Below are positions 54,577 to 64,000 of a DNA stretch of 64,000 nt, piece after piece (within the stretch, counting starts at the first letter, position 1; each line of letters opens with the position of its first letter). This DNA is from Cupriavidus basilensis (GTDB taxonomy: Bacteria > Pseudomonadota > Gammaproteobacteria > Burkholderiales > Burkholderiaceae). Under the pieces are notes generated by a model. That model was not told where the DNA came from. It ran no database searches and was given only the letters and a program-made list of their open reading frames with translations. Position numbers and translations under genes: made by a program. The stretch lies in contig NZ_CP062804.1 in NCBI RefSeq assembly GCF_008801925.2, positions 744,001 to 808,000 on the forward strand, in the 5' to 3' direction.

Positions 54577-55416
54577 GTGAATCGGGTGCCTTCCAACCAG
54601 TTCCACTTCATCTCGGGCTTACCCCGGTCAGGGTCAACCTTACTGTCCGCGCTACTGCTGCAGAATCCCCGGTTCCACGCCGGGATGACGAGTCCGGTGG
54701 GGACGCTGTTCAATGCCGTGCTGGCGCAATGCAGCGCCGGCAGCGAATTCGGGCCCGTGCTCGCCCAGGACCAGCGCCGCCGGCTGCTGCGTGGCCTGTT
54801 CGATAGCTATTACGCGGACAAGGCCGGCAAAGGCGTGGTGTTCGACACCAATCGCAACTGGTGCGCACGCATGCCCGCGCTGCAGGATCTGTTTCCCAAT
54901 GCCAAGGTGATTGCCTGCGTGCGCAATGTCGCCTGGGTCATGGACAGTCTTGAGCGCTTGTATCGTGCCAATCCGTATGAAAACACCAAGCTGTTTTCCG
55001 ATGACGCCGAACGCAGCACCGTCTATAGCCGGGTCGATACCCTGGCGCAGCGCAATCGCCTGGTTGGCTTTGCGTGGGCCGCGCTCAAGGAAGCCTACTA
55101 CGGCGAGAACGCTGGTTCCCTGCTGCTGGTCGACTACGATTTGCTCAGCCAGGCGCCCGACAAGGTAATGCGCCTGGTTTATGACTTTATCGGCGAGCCG
55201 TGGTTTGCGCACGATTTCAATAACGTGCAATACGACGCGCCAGAGTTCGATCAGTCCTTGGGCGTGTCCGGCCTGCACCAGGTGAAATCCAAGGTGGCAA
55301 AGCAAGCTCGGCGCAGCATCCTGCCGCCGGACCTGTTCGAGAAGTACGCCGCGCTGTCGTTCTGGGAGGACGGCAGCAAAAGCGCGGCCAATGTCATCCG
55401 CGCAAAGCGCGATTAG
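54577..55416 (+). CDS. Sulfotransferase-family protein
   Basis: The 279-residue protein has the PAPS-binding 5'-phosphosulfate loop FISGLPRSGSTLLSALL (about 11-27) and a 3'-phosphate-binding region VIACVRNVAWVMDSLERL. A second family segment is VDYDLLSQAPDKVMRLVYDF. Bacterial members sulfate carbohydrates, lipids or proteins, and several occur beside giant repetitive exoprotein genes. The start is a GTG at 54577. It lies 143 bases upstream of the adhesin, same strand, so it may be part of that locus. The acceptor is unknown. Confidence 0.82.
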   Translation: MNRVPSNQFHFISGLPRSGSTLLSALLLQNPRFHAGMTSPVGTLFNAVLAQCSAGSEFGPVLAQDQRRRLLRGLFDSYYADKAGKGVVFDTNRNWCARMPALQDLFPNAKVIACVRNVAWVMDSLERLYRANPYENTKLFSDDAERSTVYSRVDTLAQRNRLVGFAWAALKEAYYGENAGSLLLVDYDLLSQAPDKVMRLVYDFIGEPWFAHDFNNVQYDAPEFDQSLGVSGLHQVKSKVAKQARRSILPPDLFEKYAALSFWEDGSKSAANVIRAKRD

Positions 55417-55559
55417 CGCAACTAGCGCTCGATTGGCGCGTTTAGTTCGACGAACAAGGGCTGGCACTCGCTGGCCGATTTCAGAAAACCGACCAGAAAA
55501 TTGCAGCCCGCCGCGCGCCTCCTGAGCCGTGCCCGGCGCGGATGCGCGAGGAGAGCGAG

Positions 55560-58500
55560 ATGTGGTGGACCCGGAAGCAGAAGGTAGAGGGCGCGGTTGC
55601 AATCCCCGCCCGGCCCGCAAAGCGGTCCAGCCCGCTCTCCTCGTCGCTGATCATGGCGCTGGAGCCCCGCATCATGTTCGACGGCGCCGCGGTCGCCACG
55701 GCGGCCGCGGCGGCCCACCCGGCCGCGGATAGCCATGCCGCGCCGGCGGACAGCCACGCAGCGGATAGCCACCCCACGGATAGCCATGTGGCACCGGCCG
55801 CAGCGCCTGCTACAGCCCAGCCTGCGGACGCCGCCGGCCATGCTCCCGCGCCGGACGGCGCCGGTGCTCCGTCCTCACCGGCTCCGGCGCCGTCCGGGCA
55901 CAACGTGCTGTTCGTGGATAGCCGGGTGGAGGACAGCGCGAGCCTGCTGGCCGGTGTCGCGCCCGGCACGGAAATCGTCTACCTGAACCGCAACGCGGAC
56001 GGCCTTGCCCAGATGGCCGATTACCTGTCGGCCCACCCTGGCGCCAAGTCCGTCCAGATCATCGCCCACGGCGAGGCTGGCGACCTGTGGCTTGGCAATA
56101 CCTACCTGTCCAGCGACAACGTTGGCAACTACGCCAGCAGCCTGGCCAGGATCGGCAGCGGCATCCAGAGCGGTGGCGACATCCTGATCTATGCCTGCAG
56201 TACCGCGCAAGGCGCGGCCGGCCTGTCGTTCGTCGACTCGCTGGCGGCGCTGACGGGCCGCGATATTGCCGCCTCGGACAACCGCACCGGCGCGGGCAGC
56301 GACTGGAACCTGGAAATCACCACCGGCCAGATCGAAGCCACTTCGGTGCTGTCGGCCAGCGCGGAATCCGCCTATGCGCACGACCTGGCGCTGATCACCG
56401 TGACGAGCACCGCCGATGCCGGTGCCGGTACTTTGCGCAGCGCGATCGCCTCGGCGCAGGCGGGTGACACCATCACCTTCAGCACCAGCATGACGATCAA
56501 CCTGTCGACCCTCACGTCGGGCAATTCGCTGCTGGTGATCAGCAAGAACCTCACCATCGACGGCGACATCAATCACGACGGTGTCGCCGACGTCACGCTC
56601 GATGGGCACTACAACGGCCGTGTGCTGGAAATCACCTCTGGTTCGACCGTCGGGCTGGAGGGGCTGGTGATCGAGCATGGCCTGGTTTCGGGGACGGGCG
56701 GGGCCGGCGGGGTGGGTGCAACCGCCGCCGCGCAAGGTGGCGGCATCTACAACGCCGGCACGCTGACTTTGTCGGACGTTACCGTCACGGCCAATGCGGC
56801 TGCCGGTGGTGGTGGTGGTGGTGGTGTGCAAGGCCTCAATGTTGGCGGCGGCGGCGGCGGCGGCGGCGGCATTGGTGGCGTGGGCGGTGGAACCGGCGGA
56901 AACGCCGGCGGGGGCTATTAGCGGTACCTATAGCGGCGCGGCAGGCCATGGCGGCGTTGGCGGTCTCGGGGCGGTTATGACGGGATCCATATGGGCGGTG
57001 GCGGCGGTTCTACCGTGGGCGGCGCAGGGGGCACCAGTAACGCCGGCTATACGTCTGGCGGCAACGGGGGGACTGCCACCAACGGCTCCATCTCGATCGG
57101 CGGCGGCGGTGGCGGCAGCGGCTGGGATGCCACCGGGGGCGCGGGCGGCAGCGCGGCGGGTGGCATCTTCAACGCGACTGGCGCAACCCTCAATGTGGTT
57201 GGCAATTCGATCATCAGCAACAACCTGGGCGCGGGTGGTGGCGGTGGCGGCGGGGCTGGCGCGGGAAGCGGGAGCAACGCGAACGGCGGTGCTGGTGGCC
57301 TGGGTGTGGGCGCCATATGGAACCAGGGCACCGTGCACATCACGGCTTCGGCCTATGCGGCGATGAGCGGCAACGCAGGCGCAAGCGGGGCGGGTGGCCT
57401 TGAAGACAGCGGAGGGTCTACCGGTATCAGTCCCGCATCCTCTAACAAGATCTACAACGACACCGGCGGTATCCTCGACAAGACCTACACTCCGAACGCC
57501 GCCCCCGTTGCCACCACGAGCGGCGGCACGACTGCATTCACCGAGGGCAACAACGTTGCCAGCACGCCGGTGGTGGTCGATAGCAGCGTCACGTTCAGCG
57601 ATGCGGACAACACCACGTTCGCCAGCGGCAAGGTGGCGATTACCGGCAATTTCCACAGCGGCGAAGACGTGCTGGCCTTCACCAACGACGGCACCACCAT
57701 GGGCAATATCTCGGCGAGCTACAACAGCGCGACCGGCATACTGACCCTGACCTCGTCCGGTGCGACCGCCACGACGGCGCAGTGGCAAGCGGCGCTGCGC
57801 TCGGTCACGTACACCGATAGCTCGGACACGCCGAACACCAGCAACCGCACCATCACCTTTACCGTCAATGACGGCACGTCCGATAGCAATGCCGCGGCCA
57901 AGACAGTCAGCGTTGCCGCGGTCGACGACACGCCCATTGCAACGGCCAGCGGCGGCACCACCGCATTCACCGAGGGCAACAACGTCACCAGCACGCCGGT
58001 TGTCATCGATGGCGGTTTCACGGTCAGCGACGCGGACAACACCACGCTGGCCAGCGCTACGGTTGCCATTACCGGCAATTTCCACAGCGGCGAAGACGTG
58101 CTGGCCTTCACCAGCAACCCCGCCACCATGGGCAATATCGCGGCGAGCTACGACGGCGCGACCGGGATGATGACCTTGACCTCGGCCGGCGCGACCGCCA
58201 CGACGGCGCAGTGGCAAGCGGCGCTGCGCTCGGTCACGTACACCGATAGCTCGGACACGCCGAACACCAGCAACCGCACCATCAGCTTTACCGTCAATGA
58301 CGGCACGGCCGATAGCAACACGGTCACCAAGACGGTCAGCGTTGCCGCGGTCGATGACACGCCGGTGGCGACCACCAGCGGCGGCACCACCGCGTTCACC
58401 GAGGGCAACAACGTCGCGAGCACGCCGGTTGTCATCGATGGCGGCTTCACGGTCAGCGACGTGGACAACACTACGCTGGCCAGCGCCACGGTGTCGATTA

Positions 58501-61500
58501 CCGGCAATTTCCATGCCGCCGAGGATGTGCTGGCGTTCACCAACGACGGCACCACCATGGGCAATATCGCGGCGAGCTACAACAGCGCGACCGGCATACT
58601 GACCCTGACCTCGGCCGGTGCGACCGCCACGACGGCGCAGTGGCAGGCGGCGCTGCGCTCGGTCACCTACACCGATAGCTCGGATGCGCCGAACACCAGC
58701 AACCGCACCATCAGCTTTACCGTCAATGACGGCACGGCCAATGGCAATACGGCGACCAAGGTCGTTACCGTCGCGGCCGTCGACGACTCGCCCATTGCCA
58801 CCGGTTCCGGCGGCACCACCGCGTTTACCGAAGGCAACAACGTTGCCAGCACGCCGGTTGTCATCGATAGCGGCATCACGCTGAGCGACCTGGACAACAC
58901 CACGCTCGCCAGCGCCAGGGTGGCGATTACCGGCAACTTCCACAGCGGCGAAGATGCACTGTCGTTTATCAATACCAGCGTGAGCACCTACGGCAATATC
59001 ACGGCGAGCTACAACAGCGGGACCGGGGTGCTGACTCTGACCTCGTCCGGTGCGACCGCCACGCTTGCTCAATGGCAATCGGCGCTGCGCTCGGTGACCT
59101 ACACCGATGCCTCGGACACGCCGAACACCAGCAGCCGCACCATCAGCTTCACTGTCAATGACGGCACGGCTGATAGCAATACGGTCACCAAGACGGTCAG
59201 CATCACCGCGGTTGACGACACGCCCATTGCAACGGCCAGCGGCGGCACCACCGCGTTCACCGAAGGCAACAACGTTGCCAGCACGCCGGTTGCCATCGAT
59301 GGCGGCTTCACGGTCAGCGACGCGGACAACACCACGCTGGCCAGCGCTACGGTTGCCATTACCGGCAATTTCCACAGCGGTGAAGACGTGCTGGCCTTCA
59401 CCAGCAACCCCGCCACCATGGGCAATATCTCGGCGAGCTACAACAGCGCGACCGGGGTGATGACCTTGACCTCGGCCGGCGCGAGCGCGACGACGGCGCA
59501 GTGGCAAGCGGCGCTGCGCTCGGTCACGTACACCGATAGCTCGGACACGCCGAACACCAGCAACCGCACCATCAGCTTTACCGTCAATGACGGCACGGCC
59601 GATAGCAATACGGTCACTAAAACGGTCAGCGTTGCCGCGGTCGACGATACGCCCATTGCAACGACCAGCGGTGGCACCACCGCGTTCACCGAGGGCAACA
59701 ACGTCGTCAGCACGCCGGTCGCCATCGACAGCGGATTGACGCTCAGCGACCTGGACAACACCACACTCGCCAGCGCCACCGTGTCGATTACCGGCAATTT
59801 CCATGCCGCCGAGGATGTGCTGGCGTTCACCAACGACGGCGCCACCATGGGCAATATCGCGGCGAGCTATAACCTCGCGACCGGGGTGATGACCCTGACG
59901 TCGTCCGGCGCGAGCGCCACGACGGCACAGTGGCAAGCGGCGCTGCGATCCGTCACGTACACCGATACGTCGGACCTGCCGAATACCAGCAACCGCACCA
60001 TCAGCTTCACGGTCAACGATGGCACGACCGACAGTGCCGCCGCCACCAAGCTTGTCAGCGTGGATTCCGTCAATGACAGTCCGCTCAACGCCGTTCCGGC
60101 AGCCCAGAGCGTCGATCAGAACAGCACGCTGACATTCAGCGCCGGCAACGCCAACCAGATCTCGGTCAGCGATGTCGATGCCGGCGGCGGCGTCGAAAAA
60201 GTGACGCTGACGGCAACCAACGGCGTGATCACGCTCTCCGGGACGTCGAGCCTGAGCTTTCTGATCGGCTCCGGTGCGGGTGATGCCACCATGACATTCA
60301 CGGGGAGGCTGGTTGACATCAACACCGCGCTGAATGGCCTTGTCTTTACGCCTACGCCTGGATATCACGGCGCAGGCAGTATCCAGATCACCACGAATGA
60401 CCAGGGTCTGACGGGTTCCGGCGGCGCCAAGACGGCTACCGATACGATCGCGATCACCGTCAACAGCATCAATCCCGTCGTCACCAATGTCGATGCCCTC
60501 ACCGCCAATGGCACTTACAAGGTTGGCGATACGGTCAGCGTGGTGGTGACGTTCGACCAGGCGGTGACCGTCGACACCACGGGCGGCACGCCGACCCTGC
60601 TGCTGGAAACCGGCGCGGTGGATCGCAATGCCACCTACTTCTCTGGCTCCGGCACCAATACGCTCACGTTCCGCTATACCGTGCAGACCGGCGACAGCAG
60701 CGCCGATCTCGATGTGGCATCGTCAGCCGCGCTGGCATTGAACGGCGGCATGATCACCAACGCCAGCAGCGATGCCGCGGTACTGACCCTGCCTGCCGTG
60801 GGCGGCGCCCATTCGATGGGCGGCCAGCATGACATCGTGGTCGATGGCATCGCGCCGACCGTGGCCACTGTCAGCGTGCCGGCCAACGGCACTTACATCG
60901 CCGGCCAGAACCTCGATTTCATCGTCAACTACAGCGAGGCCGTGGTGGTCGACACCACCGGCGGCACACCGCGCATCGCCGTGACGCTGGACACCGGCGG
61001 CACGGTCTATGCCAGCTACGTGTCCGGCTCCGGCACCAGCGCCCTGACGTTCCGCCTGAGCGTGGCGAGCGGCCAGCTCGACAGCAATGGCGTGGCCGTT
61101 GCCTCCGCGCTGGATCTCCACGGCGGCACGGTGCGCGATGTCGCGGGCAACGATGCGGTGACCGCGCTGAACAGTGTGGCATCCACCGCCGGGGTACTGG
61201 TCGATGCGGTGGCGCCGTCCGCGGTAGCGGTCATCGCCGCGGACCCCACGCCGACCGCGGGCAACGCCGTCCACTTCACGGTGACTTTCAGCGAGAACGT
61301 CACCGGCGTGGATGTGAGCGATTTCGTCTTGTCGGGCACCGGCACGGCCACTGGCCAGATTGCCTCGGTGACGCAGGTCGATGGGCATACCTATAGCGTG
61401 GTGGTGAACAACGTGACCGGCGACGGTCAGCTGGGCCTGGACCTGAAGGCCAGCGGCACCGGCATTGCCGATGTGGCAGGCAATGCCATTGCCGGCGGCC

Positions 61501-63038
61501 TGGCCGGCCAGCGCTACGTGGTCGACCACACCGCCCCGGTGGTGCTTGGCGTGAGCGCGCCGGCGGGCGGCGACTACAACGCCGGCAAGGTGCTCGATTT
61601 CACGGTGAGCCTGTCCGAGAACACGGTGATCGATACCACCCGGGGCACGCCGCGCCTGGCGCTCGATGTCGGTGGCCAGACCGTCTACGCCGATTACGTG
61701 TCCGGGAGCGGGACCTCCGCGCTGACCTTCCGCTATATCGTTGCGGCGGGCCAGAACGATGCCAACGGCATCACCGTGACCGCCTTGCAGGCCAACGGTG
61801 GCACGATGCGCGACAGCGCCGGCAACGTGATCGATGTATCCCTGCACGGCGTGGCGGATACGCGGGCCGTGACGGTGGACACCACGCCGCCCACGGCCGT
61901 GGGCATTGTGCGCGTGGACGCATCGCCCACCTCGGGCCGCGCGGTGAGCTATACCGTGACGTTTGCCGAAGGTGTCACCGGCGTGGATGCGGCCGACTTC
62001 GTGCTGACCCGGACCGGCTCTGCAACGGGCGCCATCAGCGCCGTCACCCAGGTCGATGCGCGGACCTATACCGTGCTTGTCACCGGTCTGGGCGGCTCCG
62101 GGCAGATTGGCCTGACGCTCAATGCAAGCGGCACGGGCATTGCCGATGGCGCGGGCAACACGCTCGTGGCGGGCGCGAGCGGCGATCCGTACGAGGTGCG
62201 CTCGACTGTCCATCTGACGACGCAACCCGCGCCAGCCCCGGTGCCCGTGCCGGGGCTGGCACCGCTGGCGCCAGTCCCGTCGGTGCCGCTGATCACGCTG
62301 ACCGCGCTTGACTCGGCGCCTGGCGTTGACGCGCCGACGCTCAACCCGGCCGGCAACAGCACCGGTTTCAGCGCCGACGCCGTTGGCCGGAACCCGTTCA
62401 ATGCGGATCCGCTTTCGGCCGGCAGCCTGAGCTATGCGCTGCAGGCGCCGGAAGGGCGCATGAATCTGGTCGACGTTGGCGGCGCCGGCAGCGTTGGCCT
62501 GCAGGCCATGCCGGAGATCGGCAGTTTCTCGGCGCGGGCGGGCGAGGCGGTCAGCATCGCGCTGCCGGCTTCGCTGTTCCGCGCGAGCGACCGCGAAGCC
62601 ACGGTGACGGTGGAGGTGCGCCTGGCCAACGGGCGCCCGCTGCCGCCGTGGCTCAAGTTCGATCCGGTGACCGGCACGCTGGCCGGCAAGCCGCCGCAAG
62701 GCATGAACCTGCAACTCCAGATCGAAGTCACCGCACGGGACAGCAAGGGCAATCGCGCCAGCAGCCACCTGGACCTGAACGTGAAAGCGTCGGCCGACTC
62801 GCGTGCTGGCCTGGAGCACGCCGACACGCTCGCACAGGGCGACGGCAGCCACGCCGATCCGTTGGCCGGCCTCCTGCAAGGCGCGGCGGCGCAGCCGGCC
62901 GGCAAGCCGGCGCTGGCTGTGCAGTTCGATCAGTTTGGCCGGCCCGCGCAACAGGCCGCCAATGCGGCTTTGCTGCGCCACCTGCAAATGAGCCGGCAGC
63001 CACAAGCGCCAGCACAAGCACAACCGGAGCAGGCCTAG
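55560..63038 (+). CDS. Giant DUF4347/Ig-like repeat surface protein, frame-disrupted
   Basis: If repaired this encodes about 2490 residues. The N-terminus carries the LEPRIMFDGAA motif and a DUF4347 domain (HNVLFVDSRVED, IAHGEAGDLWLGNT, YACSTAQGAAG). A parallel-helix-like, Gly-rich segment follows, then six tandem repeats of 143 residues and Ig/cadherin-like domains (60080-62210). A Pro-rich linker and a putative-Ig domain (PPWLKFDPVTGTLAGKPPQG) close the protein. No signal peptide is evident, fitting type I secretion; classic RTX nonapeptides were not seen. As given, the reading stops at a TAG (56919-56921) and resumes in the same frame at about 56970. A G5 run (56910-56914) and a G4 run (56968-56971) look like +1 and -1 indels. 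ATG 55560 follows GAGGAG. A TolC-family gene follows. Confidence 0.8.
56805..56870 (+). repeat. GGT and GGC triplet runs encoding polyglycine
   Basis: (GGT)7 at 56805-56825 and (GGC)9 at 56844-56870 are in-frame microsatellites in the Gly-rich segment, just before the frame-disrupted stretch. They can change length by slippage without losing frame. Confidence 0.9.
56910..56971 (+). other. Two opposite G-run indels disrupting the adhesin frame
   Basis: Before the G5 run the coding frame is 0. Between 56914 and 56968 the plausible protein (ISGTYSGAAGHGGVGGLG) is in frame +1. After the G4 run it returns to frame 0 (GGYDGIHMGGGGGSTVG). Removing one G from the first run and adding one to the second restores one continuous open frame. 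Confidence 0.8.
57508..60080 (+). repeat. Six tandem 429-base (143-residue) repeats
   Basis: Units start around GGTTAFTEGNNV at periods of 429 bases (432 for the fourth unit, one extra codon in NTSVSTYGNI). Each unit contains ITGNF(H)SGEDVLAF, GATATTAQWQAALRSVTYTD and NRTISFTVNDGT, a cadherin/Ig-like beta domain. High DNA identity between units implies recent duplication or conversion. Confidence 0.93.
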
Positions 63039-63102
63039 GCCGGTAGCGAATCACGTCATGACTCACTATAAAACGCAGCAACCCCGGAAAGAGGAAAATC
63101 CG

Positions 63103-64000
63103 TTGTCGAACGCTATCTCTCGCCTTGTCCAACCCGGACCCAAACGGCTGGTCTGCGTGTTGGTCGCCACCGCGATGCTGGGCGGCTGTGCCATTCAGCC
63201 CGTCGCCACCACCCTGGCCGAGCGCCAGGCCGAGCTGCCCGACCAGCGCCAGGCGATGTTCCAGAACCAGGAGGCGCTGGCCGGCCCGGTTACGCTCGAG
63301 GAGGCCATGGCGCGCGCGCTCAAGTACAACCTCGACGGCAGGCTCAAGCTGATGGAAGAAGCCATGGCGCAGCGCCAGCTCGACCTGTCGCGCTGGGACA
63401 TGCTGCCCCGCCTGACGGCCGACGCCGGTTACGCCTGGCGCAGCAACGAACTCGCCTCGTCCTCCAGGGACGTGGTCACCGGGCAGCAGTCCCTGGTGCC
63501 CTCGACCTCGTCCGAGCGCTCGCACTATAACGGCGACCTGAACCTGTCGTGGAACGTGCTGGACTTCGGTGTCAGCTACTACACCGCTCGCCAGCAGGCC
63601 GACCGCGTGCTGGTGATGAGCGAGCGCCGCCGCAAGGTGGTTCACCTGATGATGCAGCAGGTCAGGCAAGCCTACTGGCAAGCCGTGGGCGCGCAGCAGC
63701 TAGAAGCCAAGGTGGAACCCATCCTCAAGCTGACGCAAGCGGCGCTGGACGACTCCCAGCGCATCGAAAAGGAGAGGTTGCAGTCGCCGCTGGAAACGCT
63801 GAACTACCAGCGCCAGTTGCTCGACATCCTGCGCCAGCTCGAAGCCGTGCGCGACGAGCTGGCGCAAGCCAAGCCGCGCCTGGCCTCGATCATGAACGTG
63901 CCGCCGGGCGATGACTACACGCTGGCCGCGCCAACGGGCTTCAGCCTGCCCAAGCTGCCGGTGGCCGCCGACAAGATGGAAGAAACCGCCCTCGTCAACC
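63103..64000 (+). CDS. TolC-family outer membrane efflux lipoprotein (partial, runs off the window)
   Basis: The frame is open to the window end (at least 299 residues). A lipoprotein signal peptide (LVCVLVATAMLGGC, lipobox LGGC) precedes TolC/OEP-type helices: VTLEEAMARALKYNLDGRLK, DMLPRLTADAGYAWRSNELA, and GDLNLSWNVLDFGVSYYTAR. A TTG at 63103 after AGAGGA is the likely start, giving a standard signal peptide; an in-frame ATG at 63058 has no ribosome site. Immediately behind the giant repeat protein, it probably forms the outer membrane channel of a type I secretion system. The ABC ATPase and membrane-fusion genes should lie further downstream. Confidence 0.85.
   Translation, partial: MSNAISRLVQPGPKRLVCVLVATAMLGGCAIQPVATTLAERQAELPDQRQAMFQNQEALAGPVTLEEAMARALKYNLDGRLKLMEEAMAQRQLDLSRWDMLPRLTADAGYAWRSNELASSSRDVVTGQQSLVPSTSSERSHYNGDLNLSWNVLDFGVSYYTARQQADRVLVMSERRRKVVHLMMQQVRQAYWQAVGAQQLEAKVEPILKLTQAALDDSQRIEKERLQSPLETLNYQRQLLDILRQLEAVRDELAQAKPRLASIMNVPPGDDYTLAAPTGFSLPKLPVAADKMEETALVN

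Noticed and set aside
57508..60080. Possible CRISPR-like array from the dot-like repeats
   Set aside because: Units are 429 bases, contiguous and coding; there are no short repeats with unique spacers.
56928..60368. 1146-codon open frame on the minus strand
   Set aside because: It is the antisense shadow of the repetitive adhesin: its repeats mirror the 429-base units, the composition is Arg/Gly/Ala-rich and no family is recognisable.
60723..63023. 766-codon minus-strand open frame
   Set aside because: Antisense of the adhesin C-terminal half, rich in His and Arg with no motif; long open frames are expected opposite GC-rich genes.

Overview
The window is GC-rich (roughly two thirds G+C by eye). 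It carries many LysR, GntR, IclR and MocR-type regulators, a Bug/TctC-type solute-binding protein, and catabolic genes for aminosulfonates and aminophosphonates. This gene set, the codon use and the intergenic repeat style point to a beta-proteobacterium of the Burkholderiaceae, most likely Cupriavidus. There is no 16S gene, so the genus is an inference.

Layout. 0-5.7 kb: an MHS-type permease, two small secreted proteins, a flavoprotein of the sarcosine/dimethylglycine dehydrogenase family with a decayed purU fragment behind it, and a PhnB-like protein. 5.7-12.3 kb: a decayed NTF2-like gene, a TetR regulator with two candidate operators, a patatin-like hydrolase, and a two-gene operon encoding a zinc-ribbon/nucleotide-cyclase/ATPase/TPR protein and an HD-type protein. 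12.3-15.6 kb: a LysR regulator divergent from an MFS exporter, an isochorismatase-like hydrolase and a NIPSNAP protein.

15.7-40.5 kb is a taurine/sulfonate dissimilation region. A MocR-type regulator (probable TauR) is followed by a minus-strand unit running xsc1 - amino acid permease - tauX - tauY - sorA - sorB. A second minus-strand unit runs xsc2 - pta - TauE/SafE exporter, and divergent from it is tauABC. Together these genes can import taurine, oxidise it to sulfoacetaldehyde (TauXY), cleave it to acetyl phosphate and sulfite (Xsc), make acetyl-CoA (Pta), and oxidise or export the sulfite (SorAB, TauE). The two xsc genes share an apparently identical tract of about 1.75 kb and have closely matching promoter architecture. 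Between them lie a CobS/CobT-like AAA+/VWA pair divergent from xsc1, a split transketolase with an SDR and an MFS transporter under a LysR gene, and a tRNA-Arg.

40.5-44.7 kb: an SMP-30 lactonase, a 2-hydroxyacid dehydrogenase, a Bug-type binding protein and an IclR regulator. 45-50 kb: a complete 2-aminoethylphosphonate pathway (phnW; a GntR regulator; phnA; phnY), so catabolic routes for the isosteric substrates taurine and 2-aminoethylphosphonate lie within about 5 kb of each other. 50-51 kb is an almost entirely non-coding, imperfect palindrome of about 0.8 kb. 51-54.3 kb: a DeoR regulator, a PNPOx/HugZ-like protein and glutamate dehydrogenase. 54.5-64 kb: a sulfotransferase-like gene, a giant repetitive surface protein of about 2.5 thousand residues interrupted by two opposite homopolymer indels, and the start of a TolC-family outer membrane lipoprotein, together suggesting a type I secretion locus.
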